Positions 43,655-55,623 of a DNA stretch of 64,000 nucleotides are shown here, piece by piece. The DNA is from Onthophagus taurus (lineage: Eukaryota; Arthropoda; Insecta; Coleoptera; Scarabaeidae): the NCBI RefSeq assembly GCF_036711975.1, contig NC_091966.1, positions 28,527,501-28,591,500 on the forward strand. The letters are read 5' to 3'. A model generated the notes under the pieces. That model was not told where the DNA came from and searched no databases. It saw nothing but the letters and a program-made list of their open reading frames with translations. Position 1 is the stretch's first letter. The number at the start of each line of letters is the position of its first letter. Position numbers and translations under genes: made by a program.

Positions 43655-46600
43655 TTCAAAGATATCGTTAGGAAACACAGTTTACATGGAAATACAAATA
43701 ACAACGAACATCGACTAATACAACATGCTGCCACAAACAAATTTGTTGTTGTCAGTAAATTGTTTGACAGAACAAATATTTACAAAGGTACTTGGACAAC
43801 ACCAGGAACCAAAGACACCAACCTAATAGACCACGTATTAATACCAATGAGATGGGTAATAGACATAGAAAATGTAAGAAAGCTACTTGGAGATAACTCA
43901 GATTCTGATCACTTTTTGATCAGAACAAATATAGAGCAAAATTGGATTTTTTGAAAAAACAAATAGCGAAACACGTAGACAATGGAACACAGAAAAGGTC
44001 AATGACGCCCAAATCAAACATAGTTATGAGGAAGAAATACGACATCGGTTATAAAGGAAAAGACACTCGAACAACATAGAAGAAGAATGGTCACATATTA
44101 TTATTATTATAATTATTATTATTACGACAAAAGCTAATATAATAAAAGAAAAGAGAAACAATAGAAGTGAGTGGTAGGACGAAGTATGTAGGGTGACTAT
44201 GCAAGCAAAATGAAATACCACACAAACATGTATTCAAAGAATCACAAGAACCAACCAACATAAATATAATAGAAAAAGAATAGAAGCCATCAGAGAGTGT
44301 CGCAGGAAGAATAGTAACTGGCCAAAAGGGAGGTGCATAAGGTTTTATAGAAAAGTTAAAGAATAAACGCGAAAATTTAAGAAGAAATGCATAAGAACAA
44401 CGAAGGAAAGCCAAAATGGAAGGCTATCAAGAACAGACGACGACATATACTGCCAAACCCGAAGGCAAAGTACCCACAGATGATGAACGTATTACGGATA
44501 ATTAAAAGTTTGAAAAACCATAAGGCATCAGGATCGGATGGAATAACAAATAAATTATTGAAACATGGACGCAAACACCTTTTAGACAGGGTTCACAATT
44601 TAATCAAGAATATCTGGATACACCAAAAGCAATGAATCATCTAACTATAGACCAATAACGTTACTTATAAAATTCTATCAGACATAATACATAATAGGCT
44701 AACTGATTACGCAGAAGAAATACTCACAAGTAACACTAGAGAAGTGCCATACGGCGATTTTCTTGAAACTTGGCATACAAGTAGGGTATGAAAAAATATT
44801 CGACACGTCATTGTCATTTCTGCCCGATCGCCGTTTTAAGGGTAGAAATCACCCTTTCCGATTTTGGTGATATGTTCGATTAGTTTACGAATTATTTTTA
44901 CGATTGTTGCGAAATTATGTCACTAGGGATTTTTGAGGTCGCTGATGACGAATCTGATATCCGTTTTCGAGAATTCAAAATGGAGGACAGAACGGAACGG
45001 GCATCTTTTTAAAAATTGCGAAAAATTTAAAAAAATGTACTTTAACAAATAAGGATAATTTTAAGGCGGATTTTTAGGAAACGGTTAATATCAAAAACTA
45101 CCCCTAACACTAACAAATCATGGAAAATCATCACTACAAGTAGGGATGTATGTAAAAACTTTCTACAAAGCAGACAATATTGCTGTATTTGCAACAAAAT
45201 CAGACAAATTAACATCCGATCTTGTCATTAATTGGGTCAAACACGTTTTTTTACCAAACAGCCGGGAAAACTCTGTTCTTTTGGTAGATCCTTGGAATGG
45301 CCAGACTGAAAAAAAATTTTTTGTAATTCGCTACGGTAATGGAAGCTATAACAGTACTCAAACGGGTGCTGTAATGAGACTCCTTTACAGCATCCGATGC
45401 TGTAATGAGATTTTAGTAACATTTTATGGAACCAGTTCAAGTTGGTAACATTGGGTCATTAATTTTTCTAGTTGTCAATGTGACAATTTTTGTCTATGGA
45501 TGTTTAAACACGTTCTTAGCATCGAATACAAGGTCCACAATGATGAGGACATTGACTCTGAGCAATTTCTCTTATTTTGGGAGGTGTACATCAAACATTT
45601 TTTTCAGGTGAATATATTTTGTGTTTTGGCAGTTTCTAATTGTCAATTCAAAGTTTCTATTTTCAAGTGTTCCGGTGTTACCAACTGCTACATACCTATT
45701 TCCCTACATTGCCAAAATTTACTTTATTTTTGTTAAAAAAAAAAGTATAAAAACGGGAATTACAAAAAATAGCATAAAAAACACGTTTCATAAGACTTAA
45801 AGCACTCATTCATTAAAAAACTCATGGCTTCGCCACTCGTTTTTCAACTTGAATTCGTGCATTTCAAGCGTGTCTTACGAAACTTGTTTTTTAATATACT
45901 ATTACAATATTGATAAAGGCAATAAAAACATCCAAATTTTTACGATACCCGCTGGAACAACTGAATTCATTCAGCCATTTCTTCATTTTCTGACATTGTT
46001 GTGCTGTATAATTATGATCTAAATTTATATTTACGGAACAACATCCACAAAATATAGTCTTTAATACACAACCAGTTTTCCTCTCCGAGATTTAAGAATA
46101 TATTTCGATACGCTTGATGGAAGTGTGGGTATATTGCAGAAAACCCTGACAAATGCGAAACCCCTGCAGACTTCTGTTTCAAAAGCTGCAATAACTTGTG
46201 TGAACTCTGCAATGTTCCATAATAATATTTTTCCATATACTACTTGTATGCCAAGTTTCAAGAAAATCGCCGTATGGAACTTCTCTAGTGTTACTTGTCA
46301 GTGAATATCAATGTGGGTTTCGTCGAAATTGCTCGACAACTGCTCATGTAGTCACCATTAGGCAAATACAGGAAAAAATGTATGGATATAAAACTCTACA
46401 TAAGTTACATCGATTTTAACCAAGCCTTCGACAGTGTAAGTAGCATTAAAATGCTTGGTCTACAGATCCCAAGAAATTCGTAGAACTCATTAACGTAACA
46501 ATCCAAGGCAGTAGCGATAGTAGACAACCAAACTATAGCGACCCTCTATACAGCGGTATCATTGGTATCAACATTGGTGTCAGAAAAGGATATAGGCTAT

Positions 46601-47280
46601 CTGCCATACTGTTGTACAAGAAACATCACTCAGAAAGGCCGCCAATACGGATTATATAGGTACCAAAGGCACCCAAATAGCTTTTACACAACGATGCGAT
46701 AATATTAAGTCGGACAGGAAGCTTCTTAAAAAACCCTAGCCAAAATTGAGAATGAATCAAAGGAAACCGGTTTATTATTCAACGAACATAAAATAAAATA
46801 CATGCACGTGGACAGAAAACCAAAATCTTCATACCTAGGTACCTCTATAACAAACCATTTTAACCACTAAAGCAATGACCTTGTTGGTCAGAACCTTGTC
46901 AGACCTTGTTGGTCATTGCTTTAGTCACCTACAAGCAAGAATTTTCAGTGGAAACCGATGCTATCACGTGTACGGAAACATAACAGAACTGAACTAAACA
47001 GCATAATAGAAGATGCTAACATCATTGGATTCATAAAAAGTCATAGATTAAAGTGCCTATGAGCGATAACCGAACCCTAAAAGAGCTAATTAACTGGAAA
47101 CCAACAGGCTGGATTTGAGAAAGGGTAGGGGAGAAGACCAAGGAAAAGGTGGTTGGAAAATGTCGAAGAAGATGTGAAAAGAGACTAGAGGGAGAGTGTG
47201 ATTTCAGGAGGGGACGGAATGGCGAAAATTAACTGTGAACTTCAAAACCCACCCAGGATGTGGCACTAATAAAAGAAGAA
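43655..47280 (+). mobile_element. LINE (endonuclease + RT) split by a nested TIR element
   Basis: The endonuclease end is clear at 43700-43935 (T-W-T-T-P-G-T-K-D-T-N-L-I-D-H-V, then S-D-S-D-H-F-L). The RT begins near 44480 with I-I-K-S-L-K-N-H-K-A-S-G-S-D-G-I. The frame then stops at the nested element (44726-46298) and resumes with E-Y-Q-C-G-F-R-R-N, I-D-F-N-Q-A-F-D-S-V, and the tail G-R-R-P-R-K-R-W-L-E-N-V near 47130. The FADD block is missing. Stops throughout. Confidence 0.75.
44726..46298 (+). mobile_element. TIR transposon nested in the LINE, DDE_1-like remnant
   Basis: Inverted ends of about 75 bp (ACAAGTAACACTAGAGAAGT at 44726 and the complement ending at 46298) interrupt the LINE coding frame cleanly. 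Inside, 45146-45330 encodes L-T-S-D-L-V-I-N-W-V-K-H-V-F-L-P-N and S-V-L-L-V-D-P-W-N-G-Q, resembling the last catalytic region of DDE_1 enzymes. Because the ends are themselves complementary into the flank, the exact target duplication is unclear. Confidence 0.7.
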
Positions 47281-48167
47281 GTAATGCAAATACATAATGC
47301 CTACTTAATTAACTATTCGAAATCTGCTCCGTTGTTAATTTGACAGTACTAATCGATGATAAAATGTGCTTAATATATTCCTCCATGATTCTTCGGAAAT
47401 TCTTCAAGACTCCCATGTTTTCTCCGATTTTCAGTTCTTAACTAGATGCTGATAATGCTGATATTTATACTAACCCTGATTATGGATCAACCTTCTTAAT
47501 TTTGAAATAATAATCGACTGTGATAACGAAAAAAATCAAATATATATCTTCGGGATTTTCATTTTGTAACTAGACAATATTAACTGTGCATTAAGTATTT
47601 TTGATTTATAATAAACAAATTATATTTTAACACTTTCCGGCGAAAACCACAAATTTAGATATTTTAGGAGCTTCTACTTTTTAACTAGAATATGGTTACC
47701 TATAGCTCTTTTACATCCGGTTAAAGATTATGTCTTTCTAATTCATTATAAACAATATGTATGCAAAATATTTTTCTCCATCGCCTTTAGTATTTGTGTT
47801 AACATTGAGATTAGTAACGAACATTGTCAATATTGATTTGAGGTATTTTTCACTTCTTACTTAGAAAATGTTGACAATCCTAATAGCACTGATTATGGAT
47901 CAACTTTCTTTTATGATCGACTTTGTTACGACTGTTTGTTAGTTTATCAGAAAGATAGTTATGATAAATTCGGTACCATAACTTATTTTGCAAATTATTT
48001 TATTGAAAGTAAAGACTCATTTTCCACTGTATCATCACAATAAAAGTAACCTTAACAATGACCTTACATCACATTTTTATATAATCACTGCAAATCATTT
48101 TTATTACATAATCCACACATAAACATACTTTACTGACATCTTAATTACAACCGTTTCGATCAGTGAT
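47281..48167. other. Upstream region of lysozyme gene 1
   Basis: No ORF of note. A similar segment of about 45 bp including CTGATTATGGATCAAC occurs twice (about 47486 and 47895), suggesting a local duplication in the promoter-distal region. Confidence 0.45.
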
Positions 48168-48174
48168 TATAAAA
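48168..48174 (+). promoter_or_regulatory. TATA box of lysozyme gene 1
   Basis: TATAAAA lies 79 bp before the start codon, a normal core-promoter distance given a 5' leader of about 50 bases. Confidence 0.7.
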
Positions 48175-48246
48175 ACCAGTTAGGTCAATGTCCTCCATAA
48201 ACCGCTTGTTGCACCAATCTTCTTCTTCGCCTTTTCAGTACTAACA

Positions 48247-48816
48247 ATGATCCACACGAAGAAGATTCTTCTCATAATTGGTATTTTTTACTTTAATCAA
48301 GCGGTAACTAAAGTGTTTGAAAGATGTGAATTAGCACGTGAATTAGTCGATCTACACGAAATACCAATAAACCAAGTAGCTACGTGGATTTGCATCGTCG
48401 AACATGAGTCTAATTACAACACTTCAGCTGTAAATAAAGCGAGCGGGGATCACGGTTTATTTCAAATTAGCCATTTGTATTGGTGTTCGCCTCCAGGAAA
48501 TGGGTTTGCTTGTGGTCTTCCTTGTTCCTCCTTTGAAGATGAAGATATTGAAGATGATGTCGTTTGCGCCCGAAGAATTTTTCGAGCTCATCAACGAATG
48601 ACTGGGAATGGGTTTTCAGCATGGGTTGCTTATAATCATCATTGCCGATGGGATGTTAATAAATATATTAAGGGGTGTTTTGAGAAGTTACGTATTACAA
48701 CGGAAAAAGATGATAATGAAACTATAAAAGAAGAAATAAATGAGGTCGAAACTACAACAATTTATTTGAAAGTGGCTGAAACTACAGATGTTCTAAAAGT
48801 AGATAAATTAAAGTAA
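48247..48816 (+). CDS. C-type lysozyme 1 with C-terminal extension
   Basis: An intronless ORF of 189 residues. The enzyme hydrolyses bacterial peptidoglycan outside the cell (haemolymph or gut). The signal peptide (about 1-21) precedes the classic mature start K-V-F-E-R-C. All eight family Cys are present. The catalytic Glu is E54 (V-E-H-E-S-N-Y-N-T) and the second catalytic residue is D68 (G-D-H-G-L-F-Q-I), so it should be active. The loop before D68 is about four residues shorter than usual. After the last Cys (G-C-F) about 45 extra Thr/Glu/Lys-rich residues follow, absent from ordinary c-lysozymes of 120-125 mature residues. First of four tandem paralogues. Confidence 0.95.
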   Translation: MIHTKKILLIIGIFYFNQAVTKVFERCELARELVDLHEIPINQVATWICIVEHESNYNTSAVNKASGDHGLFQISHLYWCSPPGNGFACGLPCSSFEDEDIEDDVVCARRIFRAHQRMTGNGFSAWVAYNHHCRWDVNKYIKGCFEKLRITTEKDDNETIKEEINEVETTTIYLKVAETTDVLKVDKLK

Positions 48817-49966
48817 AAATGTATTTTTTTTTATTATAAATAACGATTGTTTAGCAGTAAAAAAGTTGATTAAAATTTATCTAGAAATTTCATTATTTAC
48901 AATCATTATTATATATCTAATTTTAAAATACAAGGTAAGTATACAAAAATACAATAGGACATATTAAAGAATGTATTCATTATTTCTATTGACTTTGTTA
49001 TCAGTATTAAAATTATTTAGGTTTTTTACTTATAAAATACATTTTAAAATTATTGATGGGTGAGATTACAGTCGACACCCCCAAGTGCGTTAGAACCAAG
49101 GTCAAAGTATAAAGGCCAAGCGTCATAATCAATTCAATTAAAATTATCTTGGCGATTATCTTTATTTTTTTATGATGAAACTTAGTTTTTTTATTTTTTA
49201 TTAAAACTCGTAACAATCCTTTTTATTATCGCGATTAAGAATTAAGAACATGCTTAAAAGTTTATAGTTTCTAAATAGGTAGTTATTCCAAAGTCCATTT
49301 ATCTCTAACGAATCAAGGGAATATGTACCGCGGTTGGAAAGGCCGAAGTAATACAATCTCAAGGCTGATTTTAATAAAAATTTTCAACAGCAAAAATTGA
49401 ATTGTTGAAAATAAAATTTTGAAATTGGTTATAAAATCGGGAGTTACTATGTTCATTTTTAATTTTAAACTAATTGTTAAGGCGTATTAATGTGTTGAGA
49501 TGATTTATTGATGTCAATATAATACATGATAACGTCCTAATCGTTATAGGTAGATTCCAAAGGTATTAGGCTTTTCATGATGTTATCGGAAAGATGTGAT
49601 TATCTTGTCCAATTATATAGCACACATGGTAGCGTTCAAAAATTCGATTATATTATCTAATCCCTGTTATCTATCGCTTAAATACATTACGTTAATATTA
49701 CATTTGGGTTTAATGACTCTATAAAACTTTGCGATAATCGAGAATATATTCGGTTGGCTCAACTAAAATAAAATGCATTTATAATTAGATTTTAATATAA
49801 AATAAATTAAAAAATAAAATATAATTAGAAAAGTTTATTAATTTATGAAGTTCCTTATTACGTAAATAAACATTTAAGTCAAAAAGATATCTGAAAAGTA
49901 GGTCAACGAAGCTATTACTTAAATTGTTACCATAAAATTGCTCAATTATCACCTGTTTCGGGTGGG
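48817..49966. other. Spacer between lysozymes 1 and 2
   Basis: AT-rich. A small minus-strand frame near 49013-49216 has hydrophobic character but no recognisable family. No clear AATAAA directly follows gene 1. Confidence 0.5.
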
Positions 49967-49974
49967 TATATAAG
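49967..49974 (+). promoter_or_regulatory. TATA box of lysozyme gene 2
   Basis: TATATAAG, 60 bp before the start codon, in a GC-richer patch (GGGTGGG) that stands out from the AT-rich flank. Confidence 0.7.
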
Positions 49975-50026
49975 AAAAAATTATTTTCACTTGAATAGTT
50001 TTTCTGTATTTAAAAATTCTTAAAGA

Positions 50027-50434
50027 ATGATTTTTTTATTTTTGCTTTTTCCCTATGTTTTAACATCCGGCAAAATATACACCAAATGCCAACTTGCAAA
50101 AGAACTTTTACACATCCATCAAATTTCTTTTACTAACTTGGGAACTTGGGTGTGTATAGCAACATATGAATCTGGATTAAATACGTCCGCAGTTGGTTCA
50201 GGTGGTCAATATTATGGAATCTTTCAAATTAGTAAAGAATATTGGTGTTACCCCGGGAAAGGCTGTGATTTATTGTGTGATCATCTTATTGATGATAATA
50301 TTTCTGATGACGTAATGTGTGCCAAAAAGATTTACAATGAAACTTTGAGAAGACGAAAAAATGGATTTTTAGCTTGGGCCGGTTATTACCGGTGCAAAGA
50401 TGCCGGTGACAAGTATATATCAAATTGTTTCTAA
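50027..50434 (+). CDS. C-type lysozyme-like protein 2 (catalytic Asp replaced by Tyr)
   Basis: A 135-residue intronless ORF: signal peptide about 1-15, mature start K-I-Y-T-K-C, eight Cys in family positions, ending N-C-F. The catalytic Glu is kept (E48 in T-Y-E-S-G-L-N-T), but the usual S-x-D-[YHF]-G reads G-G-Q-Y-Y-G, so Y62 occupies the position of Asp52 of hen lysozyme. In the family, loss of this Asp strongly reduces or abolishes hydrolysis. It may bind glycan without cutting, or act through an alternative mechanism (inference). The start is the only Met, 5' of the signal peptide. Confidence 0.93.
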   Translation: MIFLFLLFPYVLTSGKIYTKCQLAKELLHIHQISFTNLGTWVCIATYESGLNTSAVGSGGQYYGIFQISKEYWCYPGKGCDLLCDHLIDDNISDDVMCAKKIYNETLRRRKNGFLAWAGYYRCKDAGDKYISNCF

Positions 50435-50578
50435 ACGTGGCATTTTGAGGAATTGAGATCTCCCTTTAAATTTGTAATTATAAATTTCGCCGCGACGTTT
50501 AAAACAATGTATATTGCAACATATCTTGGGAAGAAATTATGAAAATTCTTTAATAAGTTAAAAATAGCTTAGGCATTC

Positions 50579-50584
50579 AATAAA
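50579..50584 (+). terminator. Polyadenylation signal of lysozyme gene 2
   Basis: AATAAA 145 bp after the stop codon. The surrounding 3' flank is duplicated downstream of lysozyme 4. Confidence 0.5.
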
Positions 50585-51002
50585 ACCTTCAAATATATAT
50601 ATAATTTAATAAATAATAAATAACTTGCAAAATATCTTTCTCGCATTGTTTATTATTCTGAATTCCAATAATTGCATAAATAAGTCCTTGGGAGTCTTCC
50701 CAGAAAGTGGTAAATTATTTGTAAATATTTGTAACATGAAATTCACATTTTGTGTCAATTTCAATTAAAATTCTTCATTAATAAATAAAATTAAATTTTA
50801 CTTTATACGAAAAATCACAAATGCATATTCAGGAAAAGCATCATCACATTCGATAACACGATTTTATTAAAATTTTATACAAATTTTTAATTTAAGACCA
50901 ATTATAAAAATATAAGAGCTCCTTGGCTCAAAACATCTCATTCTTTAACAAAATCTAATTCTCCCAAAATTCCTATCATTTTTGTTAACACACATTTGTA
51001 AC

Positions 51003-52020
51003 TAGCTATTAAAGTTGCTGGATATCACAGGAAACTTGGGATCGTATGGAACGGAGGAAGCAACTAAAAATCAAAGGTTTGCGAGACAATGATGATAAAA
51101 TGAAACACGCAACAGAATGTAGAGAGATAAAAAACAACGGCAGAAAAGATAGGAACAAGTACCTTAACGCCATGTGTTTAGAAATAGAACAACACATATA
51201 CAGAAACAAAACCTATATGTTCAAAAAAATTAGACAGATAACGAGCAGCTTCACTCCAAAACAGTGAGCAATAAGATCCAACATTGTTGACTGACAAATC
51301 TCAGTTCAACAAAAAAATTGTAAAGTTACTGCAAGCAATTAATGTCAACAAATAGCAACCGTGATAACTAACAATAAAGAATAGAGCACAGCGAAAGGGA
51401 GCCCTCAGTTACGAAAGAAGAAGTAAGTGCTGTACCAGGAGAAGATAACGTCATGGCCGAAATGATAACAGCACTAGGAGATCCGGGAATCGATGTTATG
51501 CACTGAATATACCAACTGATTTGGGATCAGAATGGATGGTCCATGGACTGAACTAAGTCGATATATGTACAACTCCACAAAAAAGGTCCCAAAGAGCAAG
51601 CTCTACATATTGTCACAACAACCACTGGAGCAAGCAGACTTGGTGCCAGGGCGTGGAACGCGAGAACAAATATTGAACATAAGATAAATAACAGAAAAAG
51701 TCAGAAAATTTAACATGCCCACTAATTTATGCCTTGTAGCATGAAATGGGCGTACCAAGACACGTATCTGTAGATACTGTACGAGAATAATACAGCATAC
51801 GTAAGATTTAAGAACGAGGTAACTGACCAATTTAAGGTGGAAAAGGGTGTTAGGCAAGGGTGAATACTCAATCCCCTCCTATTCAACATGTATGACGAGT
51901 GGACCATGAGGAAAGCCTTGGAAGACCTTGAAGGTGGAATAACAATGGGTGGCATAAAAATTAATAACATTCTGTACGCCGATGATACCACCCTGATTGC
52001 GGCATCAGAAGAAAAAAGGC
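51003..52020 (+). mobile_element. LINE fragment in duplicated block, copy 1
   Basis: Linker frame I-T-S-S-F-T-P-K (51240), RT frames V-E-K-G-V-R-Q-G (51845) and the active site I-L-Y-A-D-D-T-T-L-I (51975), then truncation. Many stops. It was inserted before the block was duplicated, since the same fragment occurs at 56900-57600. Confidence 0.7.
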
Positions 52021-53222
52021 AGCAAAACCCTGCTTTTTTGGTTCCATTGCACCTACGCTTCTGAAATTTTGTTCACTTCAGGTTCACGGGAAGTTGACCA
52101 CAAAATCGTTATTTTAAATAGAATTTAAATCGTTATAGTTTTTATATCATACCATAAACTAGAATCTTTAAGCTTCAATTTAACATACCTATCATACCAT
52201 GACCCTTAAAAATACAGTCGATATGATTTTTTGAAAAGGCCGTATTATTTTTGACTGATTGATAACTGTTGAATGAAAATTAAAATTAAAATAGTTGGGA
52301 AACGAATAGCTATAGGTATCGACAATCTCTATCAAAGCCAACCTATTTTAGTATAAACTATATGAATATGTCATAAAAACTACAACATTCCATTTAAAAT
52401 AACTTAACTAATTTATTTTGGGAACGTATAATTTACTCCTAAGTGGGTAGTCAAGTGGGTGTATTTAAATGCAATACATTGTCTATTACTTCATCGCTGA
52501 AATCTAAATTTCAACAAGTGTACAACCATATTTCAATCACAATTCTCAGTACAATTCGAGCATGCTGTAACATGATATTAATATACTATTAATTTATTTA
52601 CTCATTGATTAATTTCCGCAGAATAATGGAGGAACATAATGGACCGATTCTACCTTCGACGGTACCCTATTGTCAAACTCACAACGGAGCACATTTTTAT
52701 TATGCCCAAATTTTGTATAATTCCAGCTACTCATTTATGAGAAAATTAAGTGTTTCTAGACCTTGTTACACTTAGTATATTAGATATGAAAAGTAACCTT
52801 TACGCTAACTGTGTTTGCTACAGCGGAAAAAAATAAAAAATGAAGTTAACGAAGTAATATTGATCTTTTCTTTATACTTCATTTTACCTCGATTTCTTAA
52901 AATTAACTCTTACTAATGTGCTAGAATTAACCTACCATCTTTGTTATTTGAATAGTTTGCGCAGTTATGCCTTACGACCTTCATGATCCTTTATAGGGCT
53001 ATAAATAGAATTCCGCCTAATCCAAATAATATGTGCAATATTTTCATCTATAAAAAAAATAGCGAGATTCTTAAAAATTTATACGACAGTAATTGTTTTA
53101 TATGTTATTGTTGCTGTTTCAAGGTATCATCAACATATTTTTCAATTTTTTTATATATGAATGTTCCCAGTTATTATTAAAATACTTCATATTCTTCACA
53201 TAACATACCTTACATCGGTTAG

Positions 53223-53229
53223 TATAAAT
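53223..53229 (+). promoter_or_regulatory. TATA box of lysozyme gene 3
   Basis: TATAAAT 75 bp before the ATG, in the conserved promoter context ACATCGGTTAGTATAAATTC shared with gene 4 and the interrupted fifth copy. Confidence 0.75.
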
Positions 53230-53297
53230 TCCCAGTTTACAATACTTCTTTTAATAACTTAACTTAACAGTACCCAGTGTTCTACGTAAAACCAATC

Positions 53298-53777
53298 ATG
53301 ATATCGCTTAAATATGTTATGTTCATAATTTCTTCGATAACTATAACGACAGGAAAGATTTACGATCATTGTGAATTGGCTAATGAGTTACTTAATAAAT
53401 ACAATTTTCCCCAAGATCAGATAGCAACATGGGTTTGTATTGCTTTCAAAGAATCCAGTTACAACACCGCAGAAGTATCTGAAGATGGTCATGATTTCGG
53501 TCTATTTCAAATAGACAATCAGTACTGGTGTTCACCTCCCGGAACAGGATGCGGTGTATCTTGTGATCAACTGTTGGACGACGACATCTCAGATGATGTT
53601 AAATGCGTCAAAACTATCTTTGATGTCACCCAACAAGAAACTGGAAATGGATTTTCGGCATGGGCCACTTATCCGATGTGTCAAGATAACGTTAATAGTT
53701 ATATTGACGGTTGTTTTCGAAAGAAGCATCAGAAAAGTGTAAAATCGCCCAAAATGGGTGTGGGTAAAATTCATTAA
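53298..53777 (+). CDS. C-type lysozyme 3 (both catalytic residues present)
   Basis: A 159-residue intronless gene. The first ATG is at 53298; the open frame upstream has only a GTG, so I use the ATG. Signal peptide 1-19 is followed by the mature K-I-Y-D-H-C. Catalytic Glu is E52 (F-K-E-S-S-Y-N-T) and Asp is D66 (G-H-D-F-G-L-F-Q-I). Eight Cys are present. A basic tail of about 17 residues follows the final G-C-F (R-K-K-H-Q-K-S-V-K). It is the closest paralogue of gene 4; promoter, coding and 3' flanks all align. Confidence 0.95.
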   Translation: MISLKYVMFIISSITITTGKIYDHCELANELLNKYNFPQDQIATWVCIAFKESSYNTAEVSEDGHDFGLFQIDNQYWCSPPGTGCGVSCDQLLDDDISDDVKCVKTIFDVTQQETGNGFSAWATYPMCQDNVNSYIDGCFRKKHQKSVKSPKMGVGKIH

Positions 53778-54715
53778 AATGATTTATAATACATAAGCTA
53801 AAACGAATTATTGTTTAATGTTGTGTAAAATTATTAAATATAATTCTTTAGTTTTAAGTGTCCACCTTTATATATTAATTGTAATGATTCATATTAATTG
53901 ACCTTTTTGTTATTGGTACTCAACATTTTAAAAATATAGTATATAAAAAACTTACCCAAGTGACTATTTTATTACCCTAGATAACAAATAGTAAAAACAG
54001 TGAAAAGATTGTATAGTTTAAGATTATATTACCTTTTATTTTTCGTTTACTTGCACTTTGTGTTTGACGGTAAGAACAATATTAGCATACGTTGGAAAAT
54101 GTTATTTTCGCCCAATTCTCAACAGCTTCGAAAAGAAATGGGTAGAAGGAAACCTACTATTAATCACGTTGTGGAAGATTTTTTCATGCATAAAATCATA
54201 AAATACTGTTCTTTTCTTTTGACATAAGGAATTAATATATCCTATACACTCAATTGAGATAATTCTAAGACCATAAAACATTTTCATAACACTAAATCCA
54301 ATAAGATCAATGATCTCTTCGCATAAAACGTAGAAAACGCAATAGATACTTTTAACATAATTACCAAATAGAGCTTTTTCATATTTCACAATAAACTCTA
54401 TAGTATTTCAGACAATTTACCCATGGGTTCCTATCAGACGGATCTTTTAGCAGAATTTTGTCTTAATAATCTAAAAAATAATTAATGCATGACTCGCAGT
54501 GTATCTCGCATATATCGCAATGTGGCTCTGAAAGGATGAAACACCTTCCCACAATACGCGAACAGTAGATTGAAAATAGTGGTTTTAATAACTAGCTAGC
54601 AAGATCACCAGTTCAATTCTAGATATATTCGTGTGGGGTTTTCTCAAACAAATCTGATTGGATAGTTCGCCATTCACATTAAAATCGTTATTTATTGATT
54701 TTGGTTCTTTTCTCC
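53778..54715. other. 3' flank of lysozyme 3 and spacer
   Basis: The first 180 bp align with the 3' flank of lysozyme 4. The rest holds no gene I recognise. A short frame at about 54000 begins with GTG and has no family. Confidence 0.5.
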
Positions 54716-54719
54716 GTAT

Positions 54720-55150
54720 TTGAGTAACTTGTTGGTGATGTTATCTTAACCTGGGCTCCTTTTACTCTTTAGTTTTTGGCCGCTGATATTTTTCTTTTTT
54801 ATTACGGCCTCATTCTAGGTTAAAATCTTTAGTGTATTCGGTTCAACTTCGGTCTTTTCCCTCTTGTAACACTCCTCTAAATATTTTACTCCAGTATCTC
54901 TTTCTATGTACCTAGTGTTAATAATTCCAAAACCATGGTAATTTGTTTCGACCTTGTTTCTGCTGTCTCACATTTTGAGTTCCAATAGCTCCGATTGCTG
55001 TTTCTTTAATATTATTCTTCAATTTCTTCCAGCTGTCGTTAATACAAGATCTTTTTCTTCTATCGGGTCATTATCGATACTTCCTTTTAGTTGATCTTGA
55101 TATAGGCCTTTCACAGTTGTTATAGTTTTATAGATGTTTATCTGTTGTTC
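54720..55150 (-). mobile_element. LINE linker/RT fragment, inverted
   Basis: On the minus strand, broken frames read D-P-I-E-E-K-D-L-V-L, then E-V-E-P-N-T-L-K, then L-K-S-K-R-S-P-G and N-I-T-N-K-L-L-K-Y-G, the order found before the RT fingers of LINEs. Resemblance only, with several stops. Confidence 0.45.
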
Positions 55151-55553
55151 GTGCGTTAATTACTTTCGCTACTATTTATTACTGACAATTTTAGTTCTTG
55201 TTATAATAATATTATCACATCGAAGCAATATTACACCAAAGTAATTAACCCATGATTTTTTTATTTATTTATAGTGCAGCGTTTTATTTTTTATATTTAT
55301 TTGGCAGTAAATAGGTTTACATATCTGTTGCGAGTTAAACAGGATATATAGTAAAATGTTTTAGAGATATTAAAGAAATAGCAAACTTCTTAAAAATGTA
55401 TACGACATTAGTTATTTTTTGTTTCAACACATTTCAAGGAATTTCAAGGAAATGTTACATGAACACATTCTTCTGTTATTCCTTTTTTAATTTTTATCAT
55501 TTCTTTTTCAAAAATTTTTCATATTCGTCACATAACATGCATTACATCGGTTA

Positions 55554-55560
55554 GTATAAA
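55554..55560 (+). promoter_or_regulatory. TATA box of lysozyme gene 4
   Basis: TATAAAT 70 bp before the ATG, in the same ATCGGTTAGTATAAATTCG context as gene 3. Confidence 0.75.
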
Positions 55561-55623
55561 TTCGATGTATACAAACCATTTTTAAGAATTTAACCATAAC
55601 CAGTGTTCCACCTAAAACCAATC

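Larger units (their letters stand above)
50443..53316 (+). repeat. Segmental duplication block, copy 1
   Basis: The block runs from just after the stop of lysozyme 2, through a LINE fragment, to the start of lysozyme 3. It matches 56349-59896 in the same order. The left boundary shows shared ATTTTGAGGAATTGAGAT. Differences include unrelated insertions: about 52020-52440 here and about 57600-58980 in the other copy. Confidence 0.85.

Noticed and set aside
44098..44125. TTATTATTAT-rich run as a functional microsatellite
   Set aside because: Simple A/T repeats are common in this AT-rich DNA and it sits in dead LINE sequence.
53277..53297. Longer N terminus for lysozyme 3 (and 55603-55623 for lysozyme 4)
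   Set aside because: The extension starts at GTG. The first ATG gives a normal signal peptide, so the shorter start was used.
54000..54227. Small frame with a hydrophobic start downstream of lysozyme 3
   Set aside because: It begins with GTG, has no promoter or family, and lies in AT-rich spacer.
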